This document shows positions 23,329 to 36,000 of a stretch of 64,000 nt of DNA, in pieces. The stretch comes from Drechslerella dactyloides (Eukaryota > Ascomycota > Orbiliomycetes > Orbiliales > Orbiliaceae): positions 1,054,001 through 1,118,000 of the forward strand of contig JAGTWJ010000011.1 of the NCBI GenBank assembly GCA_020064725.1, read 5' to 3'. Below the pieces are notes generated by a model that worked only from the letters and a program-made list of their open reading frames with translations, was not told where the DNA came from and searched no databases. Both the position numbers and the translations under genes were made by a program. Each line of letters begins with the position of its first letter. Position 1 is the first letter of the stretch.

Positions 23329-24241
23329 GGGCTGGTATCTCGAGACCGAGAACCAACCAGGTACCGTCGCCCGCGCCCCAGGAACAAGCTTGTTGCTTTT
23401 TTTCCATGTTTTGCCTTCTTGCTTTAATCAATACAATAATGTTTTATATTTAATATATCATGTGTATAAATATGACTGGAGTCTGTCCATTTTGCTACGC
23501 TAAAACAAAGAGCTGATAAGTATTCCTATCCTACCTCGAGCCCTAAAGATGTCAAGCAGAACGTAAGAGATCGATCTCGTGATGGCTCTTTCTGGATCGT
23601 GAATTTATCTGTCAGTAGAGCCAGCTAGCTGGCTACAGACAACACCACCAATCAGTCAAATTTATTTGTACCCATATACCATGACCATATCTCTCTGGAT
23701 CTACGTCCACGTGCACAGCGGTATATATGATGATATGCCACGTTCTCCTGGAGACCTGGGTCGATGCTTGTGGTCTCGTAAACAAGCCTGTCATCTGGCT
23801 TGCGAGACAAGATGCTTGGTGCTTGTCGCCCCTTGGGAAATAATTCCGAGTTATACCTCCACGCTTACTGCCTGAATATTGCTGTGGTGTTATCATACCG
23901 CTACATGTATCGAGACTTAAATAACGAGGTCTAGTGGTTTGGATGACAGTCCTATAGAGTTCTGATTAATATACTATGACATTAAAATAGGAGGATATCC
24001 TCGAGCCAGTACTAGTATATCTACATTTATTTGCATAATAAAAAAAGAACAGATGCAAATGCGAACATTACGTTTCATATATCATAGCCTCAAAGCCAAA
24101 CGAAAACCCGCACAGCAAATATGACACCATGCCGATTCTATACATACAATACTCGACCAATGCAAAGGATATCACTAATTATACCCTGACAATCCAGCGT
24201 TGCAATTTACACCAAATATCTTCCCAGGTGCTTGTTGTTTT
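23329..24241. other. Convergent intergenic, 0.9 kb
   Basis: 3' flanks of the two-TM protein and MFS transporter genes, AT-rich. No supported feature. Confidence 0.5.
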
Positions 24242-26263
24242 TTACACTCGGCCATTGGATTCCTCCCCTTCGGCAATCGGCTTCGGCTTCGGCTTCGGCT
24301 CGCCCAAGAATAGAGACTGCAATGCGGATCATTAGCATACGTTCGCTATAATCGCACCAACGGAAGGGCGAATACATACCGCAGGTATCACAGTGGCCAA
24401 GGAGAAGATGGCCAAAGTGAACGTCAGCCAGAACCAACCGACATCATGCTTCATGAAACCAGCTGTTCCCGAATAGTTAGCAGTGTTCTTGATACCTTCA
24501 TACAAGTGTAAGTCATGCTAGAGAGAGAAACTTACACCACAGCGGCCCAACGGTCGTACCCGCTGCATACGCAAGATTGCCCAGCCCATAGCTCTGCGCG
24601 AACGCTCCATACGGGCCAAACACACCTGGCCTCTCTCGCTCAATCTGCTCCACCACCAAGCTCATCTCCGTGTACGTCGGCACAAACACCAAACAATGTG
24701 CAAGGCCAACCAGCAACAGCATCACCCACAGCAGCGCCTGATCACCCGCCGTGTTCTTATCCGAGAACCCGCACCCGAAGATCGCAACCGAACCTGCAAT
24801 GCAGCCCGCAACGACGCACGGCCGCGCACCAATGCGATCGCTCAACCGGCCGGCATACGTCGAGAAGAAGTCACCAAAGACGACAACGGCAAAACAGAGA
24901 CCGGCGAGGGTAGAGGTGTATCCGAATGTTTCCTTCGTGTGCAGTGGCAGGACCGTCTCGTAGCTGGTCATGATGATCGCCTCGACGAAGGATACCCAGA
25001 CGGCTGTCACGAGCCGCGGGGATTGCATGAGGATGATGATTGGGTGCGCGTGCGGCTGTAGGTCGAAGTGCTCATTCGGCGGAGTCGGCGGCCGCAGCAA
25101 TGGCTGGCGCGGGTCGTTGGCATCCGTCTCCTTGATCACCCATTTGAGCGCATCCTTCTTCTCAATAAGGAGTATTCGCAGGACAATATCGATGAGGACC
25201 TGTGTATATCGTGTTAAAAGCTGCGCACGCTGGGTTTAAGCAAAGATTCGATCACGTACCATGACCACCATGCAGAGGAACACGGAATCATAGCCCAGTC
25301 TGTCGTAAAGGAAACCAGAGAGTGACGGCGCTCCGACAAATCCAATGCTCATGGAAGCTCTATTTCATCGCAGTCAGCGTCCAGCCACATCCAAAGCCAT
25401 GGTGAGAGTGCACACTCACGCTAGGAGGCCCAGACTTTCACCCGCATTCGAGCTACCGACAGTATCGATCACCAAGGCCAGTCCAACGCTCCAGATGCAC
25501 GCAGTGGCAAGCCCCTGGATGAACCGGGCGAGTAACAAAAGTTCGACTGCATGGCTGGCCCAAAGCATCAGAGTCCCGCTCAGAAGCAGGATAAGGCCAG
25601 ACATCAACGGCCAGTATCGGTTCCTGTAGTGATCTGTTCCGACGAAACCCCATGTTAATACCAGCCCTCTATTATAATTGGTATTCCATAAGGTCATTGT
25701 CACCCACCAGCGAGCCATCCGAAGGCAGCTACACGGAAAACCCCGGTCAGCCAGCTGCACAGCTATATCGAGCGAAAGGGTATTACGCAGAGCGAAACGT
25801 ACGAGATCCGAGCGAAAAACCGAGACCGTAGACTGCTAATAGGACCGCCAACCATCGTTGAACTGCGTAGACGTAGCTCACAATTAGCAATTACGTAATT
25901 TGAAGCTCCAGGAACGGTCTTTCGGAAATACCTTGGTCCTCTGGCACGCCAGACCGTTTCTCCAGCGTGAACGGAAACACCCTATCGCCAATTAGCCATC
26001 ACGTCCAGTTGACGATTCGATTTCGTAATAGGCTTTTGCCCGGAGCGTCAACTTACGGAACTACGCAAGCAACACAATTTGGTTAGCACTTGTCTAGCAA
26101 GCATCTAGCTCCTTTGGTTCCTTGGATTGTACTCACCAATACATCCATACAGCAAGACATCGACGAAAATCGCGAACGAGACACTAAACACGATGAACCC
26201 GTTCGACGACCGAAACCGCCAGAACATAGGCGGCTGTTCCTCCTCCTTACCCATCGCGACCAT
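24242..26263 (-). CDS. MFS transporter (DHA1 / vesicular-amine-transporter-like)
   Basis: Ten exons: 26263-26137, 26060-26057, 25981-25932, 25862-25803, 25728-25708, 25633-25420, 25359-25260, 25199-24536, 24462-24380 and 24316-24242, giving 465 residues. Phases agree throughout. TM1 is SNGFIVFSVSFAIFVDVLLYG, followed by IVPVFPFTLEKRSGVPEDQ, which is assembled over a 4-nt exon (TTCC) and is the family's conserved loop. Motif A appears as GWLADHYRNRYW and again as GRLSDRIGARP in the second half, with 12 predicted helices. The tail is PKPKPKP-rich. Family members export drugs or amines by proton antiport; the substrate is unknown. The ATG at 26263 puts TM1 at the usual distance; upstream in-frame codons are low-complexity. 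Confidence 0.9.
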
Positions 26264-28979
26264 GACCGGGTTACGCGAGCTCAAACTGAAGCGTGATCGA
26301 CTGGCTGGCTGTACGGTCCCGTCGCTAGCGAGAGACTGAGAGCAGGCTAAAAAGCTGCTAAGTGAACTCGCCGCAGGGACAAAAAACGACCTGCGAACAA
26401 GAAGATAAAGTGAACGAAAGAAAGAGCCTGAGGATATCGTAGCCAAAAGATCTGGGACGCGTATCCGTAAGAATGAAGAATTCGAAGACGTTAAAAGAGA
26501 AGAGGAAAAAAAAGAATAGCCAGCGGCTCCGCTTAAGTCAAGAGATCCCAAAGAGGCGATAACGAAATCAAGCTGATGCGACTGGCGCAACCATTTCTGA
26601 TCGCGTCAATAGGCAGCTACTTGGAAAAACAAGCAGGTCTAGATCTCTAAACCTCCTCTGGACGAAATCCGAGGGTTCTCAACAGCAGCGTCAACGGTAA
26701 TAAACCCCACCGACCACGAAAGCTTTGACGAACTGAGACCTCCCAAGTCAGTGGACCCTAAGTTGGTCAGATATACGGATGCCGCGCAAGCTGGGGAATT
26801 GTCGGACTCGCAAGTGCCGAAACGTCGAGCAGCGGAATAAGAAAATCGATTTGACCTACTGACCCTCGTCGATTTGCGCGCCAGCTGAAAGGAATGCTGG
26901 CGCCCCAAGCCGCTTGAGATGGAAAGTGGTCGCCCGCACCCTTACCTCTCGATCCTCGCCATGCAGCTGTGACCCGCGACGGGGAATTAATTTTGGCAAA
27001 CTCGTGCAAAGCACAGCGGGAACCAAGGGGTGGTGCAGCAGTAGCCAGATCGATCAGGTAGGACAGAAGGCAAAGCCGTGGCTCCTCCAATCGCTGAGCA
27101 TGCAGTTCCGGATGTTTTAAATTTTGTCTGCCAAAGGTCTTTCCCTTCCAATTGCCAGAATACAATTTGAAGTTTCAGACCTCGGAATTGTCTTGCTGCT
27201 TAATTTTTTCGTTTTCCTTGCTGGTTGAACCAACCGCGAGGTGTCGGAAAAATCCACCCTTGCCGTCCCATCTCAGTCTCCATCTGACAGAAGGTTAGAT
27301 ACGATATGCATGCATCGCAGTGGAAACCTAGCAATAATCTGCCCTCTAGCGTCCCGCCCAGCGAATCATATCACCCCAACCAACCACAAGATATTCTACT
27401 GCACCTCTCCTTCGCTGCTCATTTACAGCCTCGCCCCAATTTTACGTCCAGACTACGCGAGCTAGCGGCGAACGAGAGAAGAGGGGCTCGACCCTGCCCT
27501 CGATCAAACAAACCCTGCTCCGGATCTTGAATGGGCTCGCAACCCGCAGGCGGCAGCAGCGAGACGGCATCCGATTTGGTGGAATCACAGGGAAGAGGGA
27601 TTCTCTTGCGAGCTCTGCGCCATGCATGGATTGTTTTCTCGCTCCCACCATGGTGATGCCTTATCGGTCGCTTGCGATTACTTGCCGGGGTAGTTCGAAT
27701 TCATTGACCGGCTGAGGGCAAAATTTTCGGGTGCGGTATGTGATTTGCAATATGCGCGATAGAAGGTGCCGTCAATGCTGTCGTGAGATTCTTGTGTTCA
27801 CGGCAATGCGCCCGTACCAAACAAGCAGGTGAGTTTCACAACTGACTGGGCTGGTATTTTGGCTAGCTGGCTTGGTGCATCGCTAGCGTATTTGCTAGGT
27901 TTTTCTCGAGGCACAGACCGCTGGTAATGGTGTGATTTTCGGGACCTCATTTTCGCCTGTCCCGCGACGGATTGCGTCGCCTACTATCCTTAGTTTGGGT
28001 TTTCTCTCTCGTAAATCGATCACGGTACCCTGGACGAATTCGTGCAGCTGAGCGTCGTCAGGGTAGATACCGGCATTGAAATGCATCCGACCCGGTGACG
28101 TCTAACTTTATTTGTGGCGATGAGACCAAAGGCGGAGTCGACGACCAGAAACACATCGAAACCCTGACCGCTAGCTCGGATTCTGGGCGGCCTAGTAGAT
28201 GCCGATACTTTGTGATATAGCATTTTGGAATGGCCTTATTGAAGGCCTAATATATGTCTAGTACCGCACTAATCGCACTGTACGACGATCAAATGCAAAG
28301 ATCAATACTTGATAGACGCGGCCGTCAATAGCTATTGGTTACACAGGGCTTTCGGGCCTTACGATCCTTTCGTACACCAATCACGACATTGATTCCCAAA
28401 TGCCGCAATGCCGGTCCAGCAGCAGATCTCTCCCAGCCGCCCGACGCCACCGAATGCAACCAGGCGCCGGTACCGGCACGTAATTGTATATGCAAAGTTA
28501 CTCACTTATCAGCGACAGCTGCAGCATCATGCGACCAAAATGGTGCAGACACTACCATAACATTAAGCTTTACATAATGAAATCAACCCGGTATCATATA
28601 CCGAAATCCTATTCCGGCAAACATGTCAACTGATCGAGTCTTCGAACACAGCTATACACCCATCACCAGCAGCCCGCTATCTAGATTTACTTTGCGCGCT
28701 ATCGTACACTGAGAGATAGATCTCCACATTGCAACCCAAAAACCTCAAACAACATGGAAGTACCCGGTTTCCAACTCACCTCCCGTTCCACCACTCAACT
28801 TGCACTCCACATGCAATGCACATGCACAAGCTGTGTCGCTGTCACCCGGCCGCCATTTCCCACCTGTCATATGACACCACACCTCCTTACAAACTGATTG
28901 GCCTAAGTCTCCCTATATGCTTAATAACACCACCGTATAGCTTAATACACAGATATAATCCCCACAAAACATTAATATT

Positions 28980-29184
28980 TTCAGGCCAAACTTGCACTTA
29001 AGGACAGCGCCACTCGTGCCGCTACCGTCCAGCCACGCGCCGACGCCCTCGTGCGTGTGGTCCCAGATCCTCAGCTCGCTAGTGTCGCAGTCGCACTTGA
29101 TAAAGCTGACAGCCACACTGGTCGCTGTTCCAGAAGGTGCACGATAAGCCCGCGCACGCGCGGCCGATACCGAGATAACAGCCT
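28980..29184 (-). pseudogene. Possible remnant or exon of a small Cys-rich secreted protein
   Basis: On the minus strand an acceptor-like aaaacgcag ends at about 29185. It is followed by a Cys-rich frame (GCYLGIGRACAGLSC, then TFWNSDQCGC) that hits a stop. After a shift of one frame at about 29115 the sequence continues as SFIKCDCDTSELRIWD and HEGVGAWLDGSG up to about 28980, with LKC at the end. The two frames together look like one compact Cys-rich domain broken by a frameshift. No upstream signal-peptide exon was identified. Family not recognised. The alternative is chance GC-rich open sequence. Confidence 0.25.
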
Positions 29185-30044
29185 GCGTTTTTACGAAAAT
29201 GCGGGGATCAGAATGTTTACGGTATATCGAACGAGGTGATTAACGAGTTCGGGCTTCGCCTTTTACGATAAGCAGTCGTACGAAGGCTGTGATACGCACT
29301 GCTTCTCGTCGATAGCTTTTGTCATACATCAGCCTTCTGTTGCTTACACAACAGTAATATCTAATATTTACGTCAAAAGCTCGAATATAATTCCACGATA
29401 TCAACGACATCCTCACATGCTTATAATCGCAAAATCCTAAGTGGTATTTTAGATATTGCATGTGAAAGCTCGATCATAAAGTGTGGCCTGCCCTCAAACT
29501 GATAACGCTCATGATCAACCTTCGAAGCCACGATATTCGTAGTCTAGCCTACAGTTTCTGCAACCATTTCCATACGCCAAACTTCAAGCATTTAAGAGCA
29601 AGCAATTCAATAGTTTGAACGTCGTTATATAACGAAGCCTGTATTCAAACATTGCAAAGTTTACAGGCGCCGTGCTGCACACATCGTCCTGATCACGTTC
29701 TAGCCCCGCGGCTAGGCTGCTATGATTTTTATGATCACGACGGCGATGATTGCGTACGCGTATGGTAATGAAGGCCAGCTAAGCAGATTGTCACCTCTAT
29801 ATACGATATCGATTGTGATATCACATGTGCTCATATCTAGTCTACGGAATGCCTTATAACTATGTCTATTGCATTGGTTCGGTTGCAAGACTATACAATC
29901 TTTGCCGTCACAAATCGAAGCACTTGCAAGAGGAAATAAGTAGATAATTCCCGTTACTTTGATGGTTTCTATAAATGATTTCAGACTCGATAATTTCAAG
30001 TGTCTACGTATTCTACATCAGCATTGATCGAGGTGCGTGGAAGA

Positions 30045-30380
30045 GTGCTCAAAATCTCCCCAAGTGTTCGCTTTGGCAAGTGATATCTCGAAATCTTCCT
30101 AATCGGGAAAAGAAGTCACCGAAAGAGGAACATGCCAGTCCCAAAAGAGACATAATCCCACAAAATCTTCCTAAAAGAGCCAAAAAGTATTCCCAAAGAA
30201 GACCAAAACTTTCCAAGATAGCCTGAAAATGTCCTAATAGGGCCTCGAATTCTCCCAAATAGTCAGAAAATTTCTGGAAATGGCTTGTAAAATACCCTAA
30301 ATGAAAGATGAAATGTCCTCGAAGAGGAATTAATCCTCCTATCTGGGAGAAATATTTCCCGATTAGGAAGATTTGTATAG
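30045..30380 (+). repeat. Degenerate 20-21 bp minisatellite bounded by a 20-bp inverted repeat
   Basis: About 15 diverged copies of a 20-21 bp unit with the approximate form GAAAATnTTCCnAAAnAG (n = any base) follow one another. The terminal copies at 30091-30110 and 30355-30374 are perfect 20-bp inverted complements. The minus strand is open for 126 codons across it, giving a hydrophobic Leu/Gly/Phe repeat (ALLGHFQAILESF), a by-product of the unit. Confidence 0.65.
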
Positions 30381-31791
30381 TCAAGATGTCTGCGCAGCCG
30401 AGATCCAAGGTTGGCGCTTGAGCCATCACACTGTTCTAATAGAGGTCAGACCAGCCGACTAGTCGACTCTTTCGCGAACGAAGCATGTCGCGATGAATAA
30501 TGACGACGTTGATTGCATTAGCCCGAAATTTGGCTCCTACATGCATCCCGGAATGCGTGTACGTGGCCATGCTTGTTCCCTTAAGTTACGTAGTGCCGGA
30601 TAACAATGTTCTTTCCATCTTCGACCATTCCTATAATACCTCTACCTCATACACCGATGCCAGTATATATATAAATTCTCTTACGGACATGAAAAGGGCA
30701 ACTCTCCATGATCACGGGCCTTGAGGCAGCCCGACTGTTTTTACCACTGGACATTTCCTTCTCCACTTCTTACCGCTTCAGTTTCCATTCCCACTCTTAC
30801 TGTTCTATCAGTGTGAAATATATCGGGATTCGGTTCACCCTAGCCTCGCGCGCACTCGTTACAAAACGACTTGAATGCTTGATTAATTAATACCCCCACT
30901 TGGATTATAAATCCAACATTCTAATGTTTGAGAAAGGCATCCTCGATCCCTTACCTTACCTTACGCCCTCGCCACCATTCCCCTGATCCCGGGCCTGATC
31001 CTTGCTACTACCCTAGTCTCTTCTCGCCACCGCCAATCGCACAGCGTCGACGTCAGCTTCAAGCATCGATTTCAGGATCTACGAACGTTAGTTACTTAGT
31101 AGCACTGAGTGGATGGCAATATACGGGGTAGACCAGCAGCGCAGGCGTTCGATAACGATACAAGAATATCCACGCAAGGTATTGCCAACTGTACTTTGTA
31201 TGTCATAGTGTCGGCATTCCTGTGTACCTGCCGTATACACGCATTTAAGAACCACGTCTACGAGCATAACGGAATAGTCTATGTATAGACCTGCAGACCG
31301 CAATATAATATTGGAACACCGGACCCCCGTCTATCGCCGCCGGTAAAAACTCCCCGGATCTAGATAATACACCCAGCTGCAGCTCGTATCTAAAATACAA
31401 AATCGAAACAAAAACAAATACCACTCGGCCTTTTCCAGCATCCGCTCACGATGCCATGGCGTCGGGGAAGCCATATAAACTATATACGAGAATAAAAAGA
31501 CGGCCCATACTAAATCAGATGCATGCTAAACCACATGATCTATAGCCAAATAACGTATGATAAAACGCGAAACAACAATAAAAAAAAAAACGCCAGCCAT
31601 AAATGCCCACTCTTGTATATGCACGCATGCACGCAAATTCTAGCGATAAAGCACACGCATGCCTTGAAAATCGTTCGTCAGATAACGCCGGCCGTAGCGT
31701 ATATGGACATATAGAACGCCATCGTTGATTGTAGGTTGTGTATGTGGATGGAGGAGGTTGACACCATCGTGGTGTTTGGAGACCAGGTCGC

Positions 31792-33069
31792 CTACTTCTT
31801 CTTCCTGTTTGTGGGCTTCTGGGGGGCCTCATCTGTTTCCGAGTCGGAGAGTACGATGATTACTGCTGCTTTTCGTTTCGAAGCCTTGGCTGCACTGTGG
31901 CTCTGCGCTGGCTTCTTTGGAGCGGCGGATTGCTTTTCGGGAGGTGCTGGCTGTGTCTTCTGCTTCTTCGTGAGGTGCTCGTCCCCGGGCGCTGCTTTCC
32001 GCTTTTTCGATAGTCCAGCGACGGAGCCAGCATCTTGTCCCGAAGGACTTGCTGTAGCATTGTCATTCGCAGGTCCTGATGCTTCCTTCTTCTGTCGTTT
32101 CGGTACAACGGTTTGCTGCTCCGTGCGAGGTGGCTCCTTTCGCTTCAAATTCTTCGAAGGGTAGTCGATCGTACCTGGCTCCGTCTTCTGCTTCTTCGAA
32201 GCCGCGGTCTGCGCTTCTGCAGCTGGAGGTTCCTTTCGCTTTTGCGGGAGAAAGGCAGCGACATAACCCGTCTCCGGAACCGGCTGTTCCTGCAACTTGA
32301 TTCGACGCACAACGGGGACCCTCCGAGGCTTGGGTGCCGCTTTCTTCGCCTCAGCCTGTGCGGCCAGCTCCTTGCGTCGCGCTCGCTCTGTCTTGAGTCT
32401 ATCTAAGACGGCGTGTCGCTTCTCCACCTCTGGTATGTTGCGCCTGTACGGCGTGGACACAACGGGCTTCTGCTGTTTTGTCGATGGGCTGGTGACGGGC
32501 TCGACGGCGTCTTGAAGCTTCATGCGGACCGCTCTCTCCATTGTCGGATTCTCCTCCTCCTCGACCATCTGACGACTGTTCCGACCTGCATCCCCGTCGG
32601 AACGGTGAGCTCTCCGATCTGCACCCCCATCGGAGTCGTGAACCCCCCGACCTGCACCCCTGTCGAGTTCGTCACACCCACCATCGCCAGTGTCTCGCAC
32701 GGCCACCTCATCCGCAGCTGTGGCAGCAACTGGGACTTCGGCCTCCTCCACCGTCCCCACAACTGTGGCAGCAGCCGGGTTCAGGCTCTCACTCTGCCCG
32801 TCTCCCTCCTGCTCGTCGTCACTGTCGGACTCGCAACGCCGCTTTTTGGCTGCTGTGGCCACAGGGTCGGCTCCCTGACGCCTGCTTCGCAAGCCACACC
32901 TCTTAAAGACCGGCTCCTCGTCCTCATCCTCGTCCCTGCTGCTTCTGTCCTTCTCCGCCAGCTCAGCAGCCAGCCTGTCCTGCGCCTCCTTCGCCGCCAG
33001 CTCAGCCGCAAGCTTCCTCGCCTCCTCCTTCTCGCTCTTGATGCGCGCAGACTTCTCAAGGAAGGCATT
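31792..33069 (-). other. 426-codon open extension in frame after the fun30 stop
   Basis: Directly after the UAG of fun30 the same frame stays open to 31792. It encodes a charged coiled region (FLEKSARIKSEKEEARKLAAELAAKEAQ, about residues 2-30 of the extension), an acidic block, several KKQK/KRKx nuclear-localisation-like clusters and a SUMO-interaction-like VIIVLSDSETDE near the end (before NRKKK). About 150 codons pass before the first in-frame ATG, so a separate gene starting here is awkward. It is either a C-terminal extension made by readthrough, RNA editing or alternative splicing, or the 3' exon of another transcript. Composition matches nuclear chromatin proteins and the N-terminal part of Fun30 itself. 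Confidence 0.6.
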
Positions 33070-36000
33070 CTACTCCTCCACGTTGAAAATCTGCTTCATC
33101 AATGAGCCCCTGACAAAATCCGAGAACCGCTCGCCGTCCTCCTCAGCATTCTCACTGCTCACGCTCGCATCCAGCATGAGCTTCGTGTTCGCGAGGTTCT
33201 GAATCGCCTCCTCCACCGTGCCCTTTGCCACGAGCCGTGAAACCTGCACGTCCCGCGTCTGTCCGATCCGCCACGCGCGGTCCTCCGCCTGCAGGTCGTC
33301 GAACGGGTTGAACGACGAATCGAAGATGACAACACGATTCGCCGCTGCGAGATTCAACCCGACGCCGCCGGCCTTCGTCGATAGTAAGAACGCGGTGATG
33401 TCCTGCTCGTCTTCAAACTGGTCGACGAGGTCCTGGCGTAGCGCGACGTGCGTGGACCCGTCGAGTCGCAGGAATGGCACCTCGAGCGTCTGCAGAACGC
33501 GCTCGAGAATGTCGAGGACGGTCGTGAACTGCGAGAAGATGAGCACGCGGTCCCCCTTGGCCTTCGCCTCGGACAGAATCTGCTTGAGCGCGACAACCTT
33601 GGCCGAGTCCATCCACTCGTCGTGAGTGAGACGGTAGTCCCGCAGCGTGTTGGGGAACTGCATGCAGAGCTGGTGCAGCTCCCAGTCCGTCATGGCGCAC
33701 ATGTCCTCTTGGATCGCGGCGGTGCTGTGCTCCCGGGTGTTGTACTCGGGCTCGCCTCGGATGTCCTCCGCCATCTCGCCGATGTAGCTATCGCTGTAGA
33801 TGTCGCGGACGAGCAGCGGGTGGATCGCTGCCTGGCGCAGCTTCATGAGCATGTTGCCCCTCGCGTTCTTCTTGTCCTCCTTCTTGGCCCGCGCGATGGT
33901 CTGGTCCAGGAAGCGTTGGTAGAGTTTGGCTTGGACGGGCGTCAGCTCGCACTCGATGACCGTGCGGAACTTCTTCGGCAGGTCTTTGAGGACCTGCAGT
34001 TTGCGGCGGCGCAGCACGAAAGGCGTCATTATCGCCTTTGCGCGGCGCACGCGCTCGTAGGAAAGAAGCTTGCTGTTGTCCGTGGCCTTGTCGGCAGTCG
34101 TGGCCTTGTACCGGAAGATCGAGCTCAGTTGCTCGTTCCTCCCCTCAAAGAGCTGTGGCAAGATGAATGCCAGCAGGTTCATCAGCTCTTGGAGGTTGTT
34201 CTGAAGCGGCGTCCCGGTCAGCAGGACGCGGAACTGCGTCTTCAGCGTCGCCAGCGACTGCGCGCGATTGGACGAGCTGTTCTTCAACTGGTGACCCTCG
34301 TCGAAGATTGCGACCTATCAAACGACACGTTAGCGTGCTGTGAGTGGCCATTAGTAGAATAAACGTGGGAAAACTCACATTGAAGTCGTACTTCCGCAGG
34401 AACCAGCGGTCCAGCTTGGCGGTCTGGGAAGTACCCTGGAATGTGTTATATGTCGTGACGATGACATTGAAGTCACCGTTTTCGAACAGCTCGTTGCGGA
34501 TGTCCATCCGCTCCTTCGCGTTTCCGTAGTACACCTCTACCTTTAGCGCCGGGCAGAACCTCTGGAACTCTCGAAGCCAGTTTTCGAGAGTCGAGGGCGG
34601 GACCACAACGATATGTGGTCCCTTGACCCCCCTCTCCAGCAGGAGAGCCAGGAACGCGATGACTTGACAGGTCTTTCCGAGACCCATCTCGTCGGCCAGA
34701 ATGGCCCCCAGCTCCTTCTCGTGCAACAACTTGAGCCAATGGACACCGAGCACCTGGTACGGTTTAAGCGTGATGTCGGAAGACATCAGCTTTGGCTGCC
34801 CAATCATCAGGTTCTGCACCCCCTGGGAAAGGCCGGAATGGCCATTCCCACCCAATGTTGGGTCAACCCCGTCCACTGCCTCCACCTGCGGTGCTACGAT
34901 GTCCAGCCCCTCCCCGGAATCCGCCGCGCCAACCTCCACACCCATCCCCTTCATCCCTTCCTTGATCTTGTCCCCCAGCTCCTGGCAAGACTGCAGAAGG
35001 GAGTCGACGGCCAAGAAACCCTGCCAGGTTTCAAGGCACTGGTCGACGACCCTGTCCCCTACCACCTTTGGCGTGCGGTTCTTCCCCCTCCCCATTAGAA
35101 CGTTGGGGTCTGCCACCCCGCGAACGTCCTCCAAACTCGCGAACGGGCGTTGCGCGAGTATCAACTCGGCCGTCGCGTCGTCCGTAAACGACAGATCGAC
35201 GAGACCTGCAACATCGGTCGAGTTGATGAACGACAAGATATCCAACTCGGTCCGCTCCTCCGGCGCTGCACCAGACTGGCTCTCCGCTCCGACTTCCTCA
35301 TCTGACGAGATTAAGTCAACGGTCTCCGGAGATTCCGACGACTCGAGTTGGCGAAGCTTTCTTCCAGACACCAGCCTCCTGCGCGGCTTGGTAGGTTCGG
35401 TAGCAGAGGCTTCGCCCGAGGGAACTGTGGGAGCTGGCTTGGCGGGAGGGCTGATCGCAGTTGGACCGGTGTGATTCGAGAATTTCTCTCTGATAGTCTT
35501 CTTCGGCTGTCGCTGTGCATTTCTTTTCGCCGCGGTCGTGCCGCTGGTCTCGAAATCGTCATCTAGAACGATGACCTCGGGAGCTGATTGCACATCCGCA
35601 AGGTAGGCGATAGTCTTGTCGAACGCACCGCCGTTCTTGATGAGAGCGTCGACGACATCCCTCATGTCGAGAGCTGGATATACCCTCTTGACTCGAGGCA
35701 CCAAGTTGGTCGGATCGAAACCCCAGTCGACCAACTGCTGCTTCTGTAGGGCTAGCTTGGCCCGCTCGTGATTGTGATTGCTGTCCCGGACTGCCTTGAT
35801 GACCTTCTGTTTAGCCATCTCGGGGAACTCTCGGACGAGAGTTTCGATTATCGGCGAGGCGTCGGTGAGGTCGATAACACCAGTCGGACGCGGGACCGCA
35901 GGCGCACGCTGGGGCAGAGAAGGCTTGTTCTGCAGCTGTGCGTTGGCAAAGTTGCGTCGCATGTTGGCGACATCTTTAGCAGCGGCGGACCAGTCATGTC

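Larger units (their letters stand above)
26264..31791. other. Gene-poor region, 5.5 kb
   Basis: No gene with splice, family or composition support was found apart from a possible Cys-rich remnant near 29.0 kb and a minisatellite at 30.05-30.38 kb, listed separately. Open frames up to 161 codons immediately upstream of the MFS start are in its frame but low-complexity and are probably 5' UTR. Composition is mixed rather than uniformly AT-rich, so a fully RIP-degraded block is not evident by eye. Confidence 0.5.

Noticed and set aside
30045..30380. CRISPR-like array from regularly spaced repeats
   Set aside because: Copies are directly adjacent and diverged, with no spacers, and the host is eukaryotic; it is a minisatellite.
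33448..34362. 304-codon plus-strand open frame
   Set aside because: Antisense to the Fun30 helicase core; no motifs of its own.
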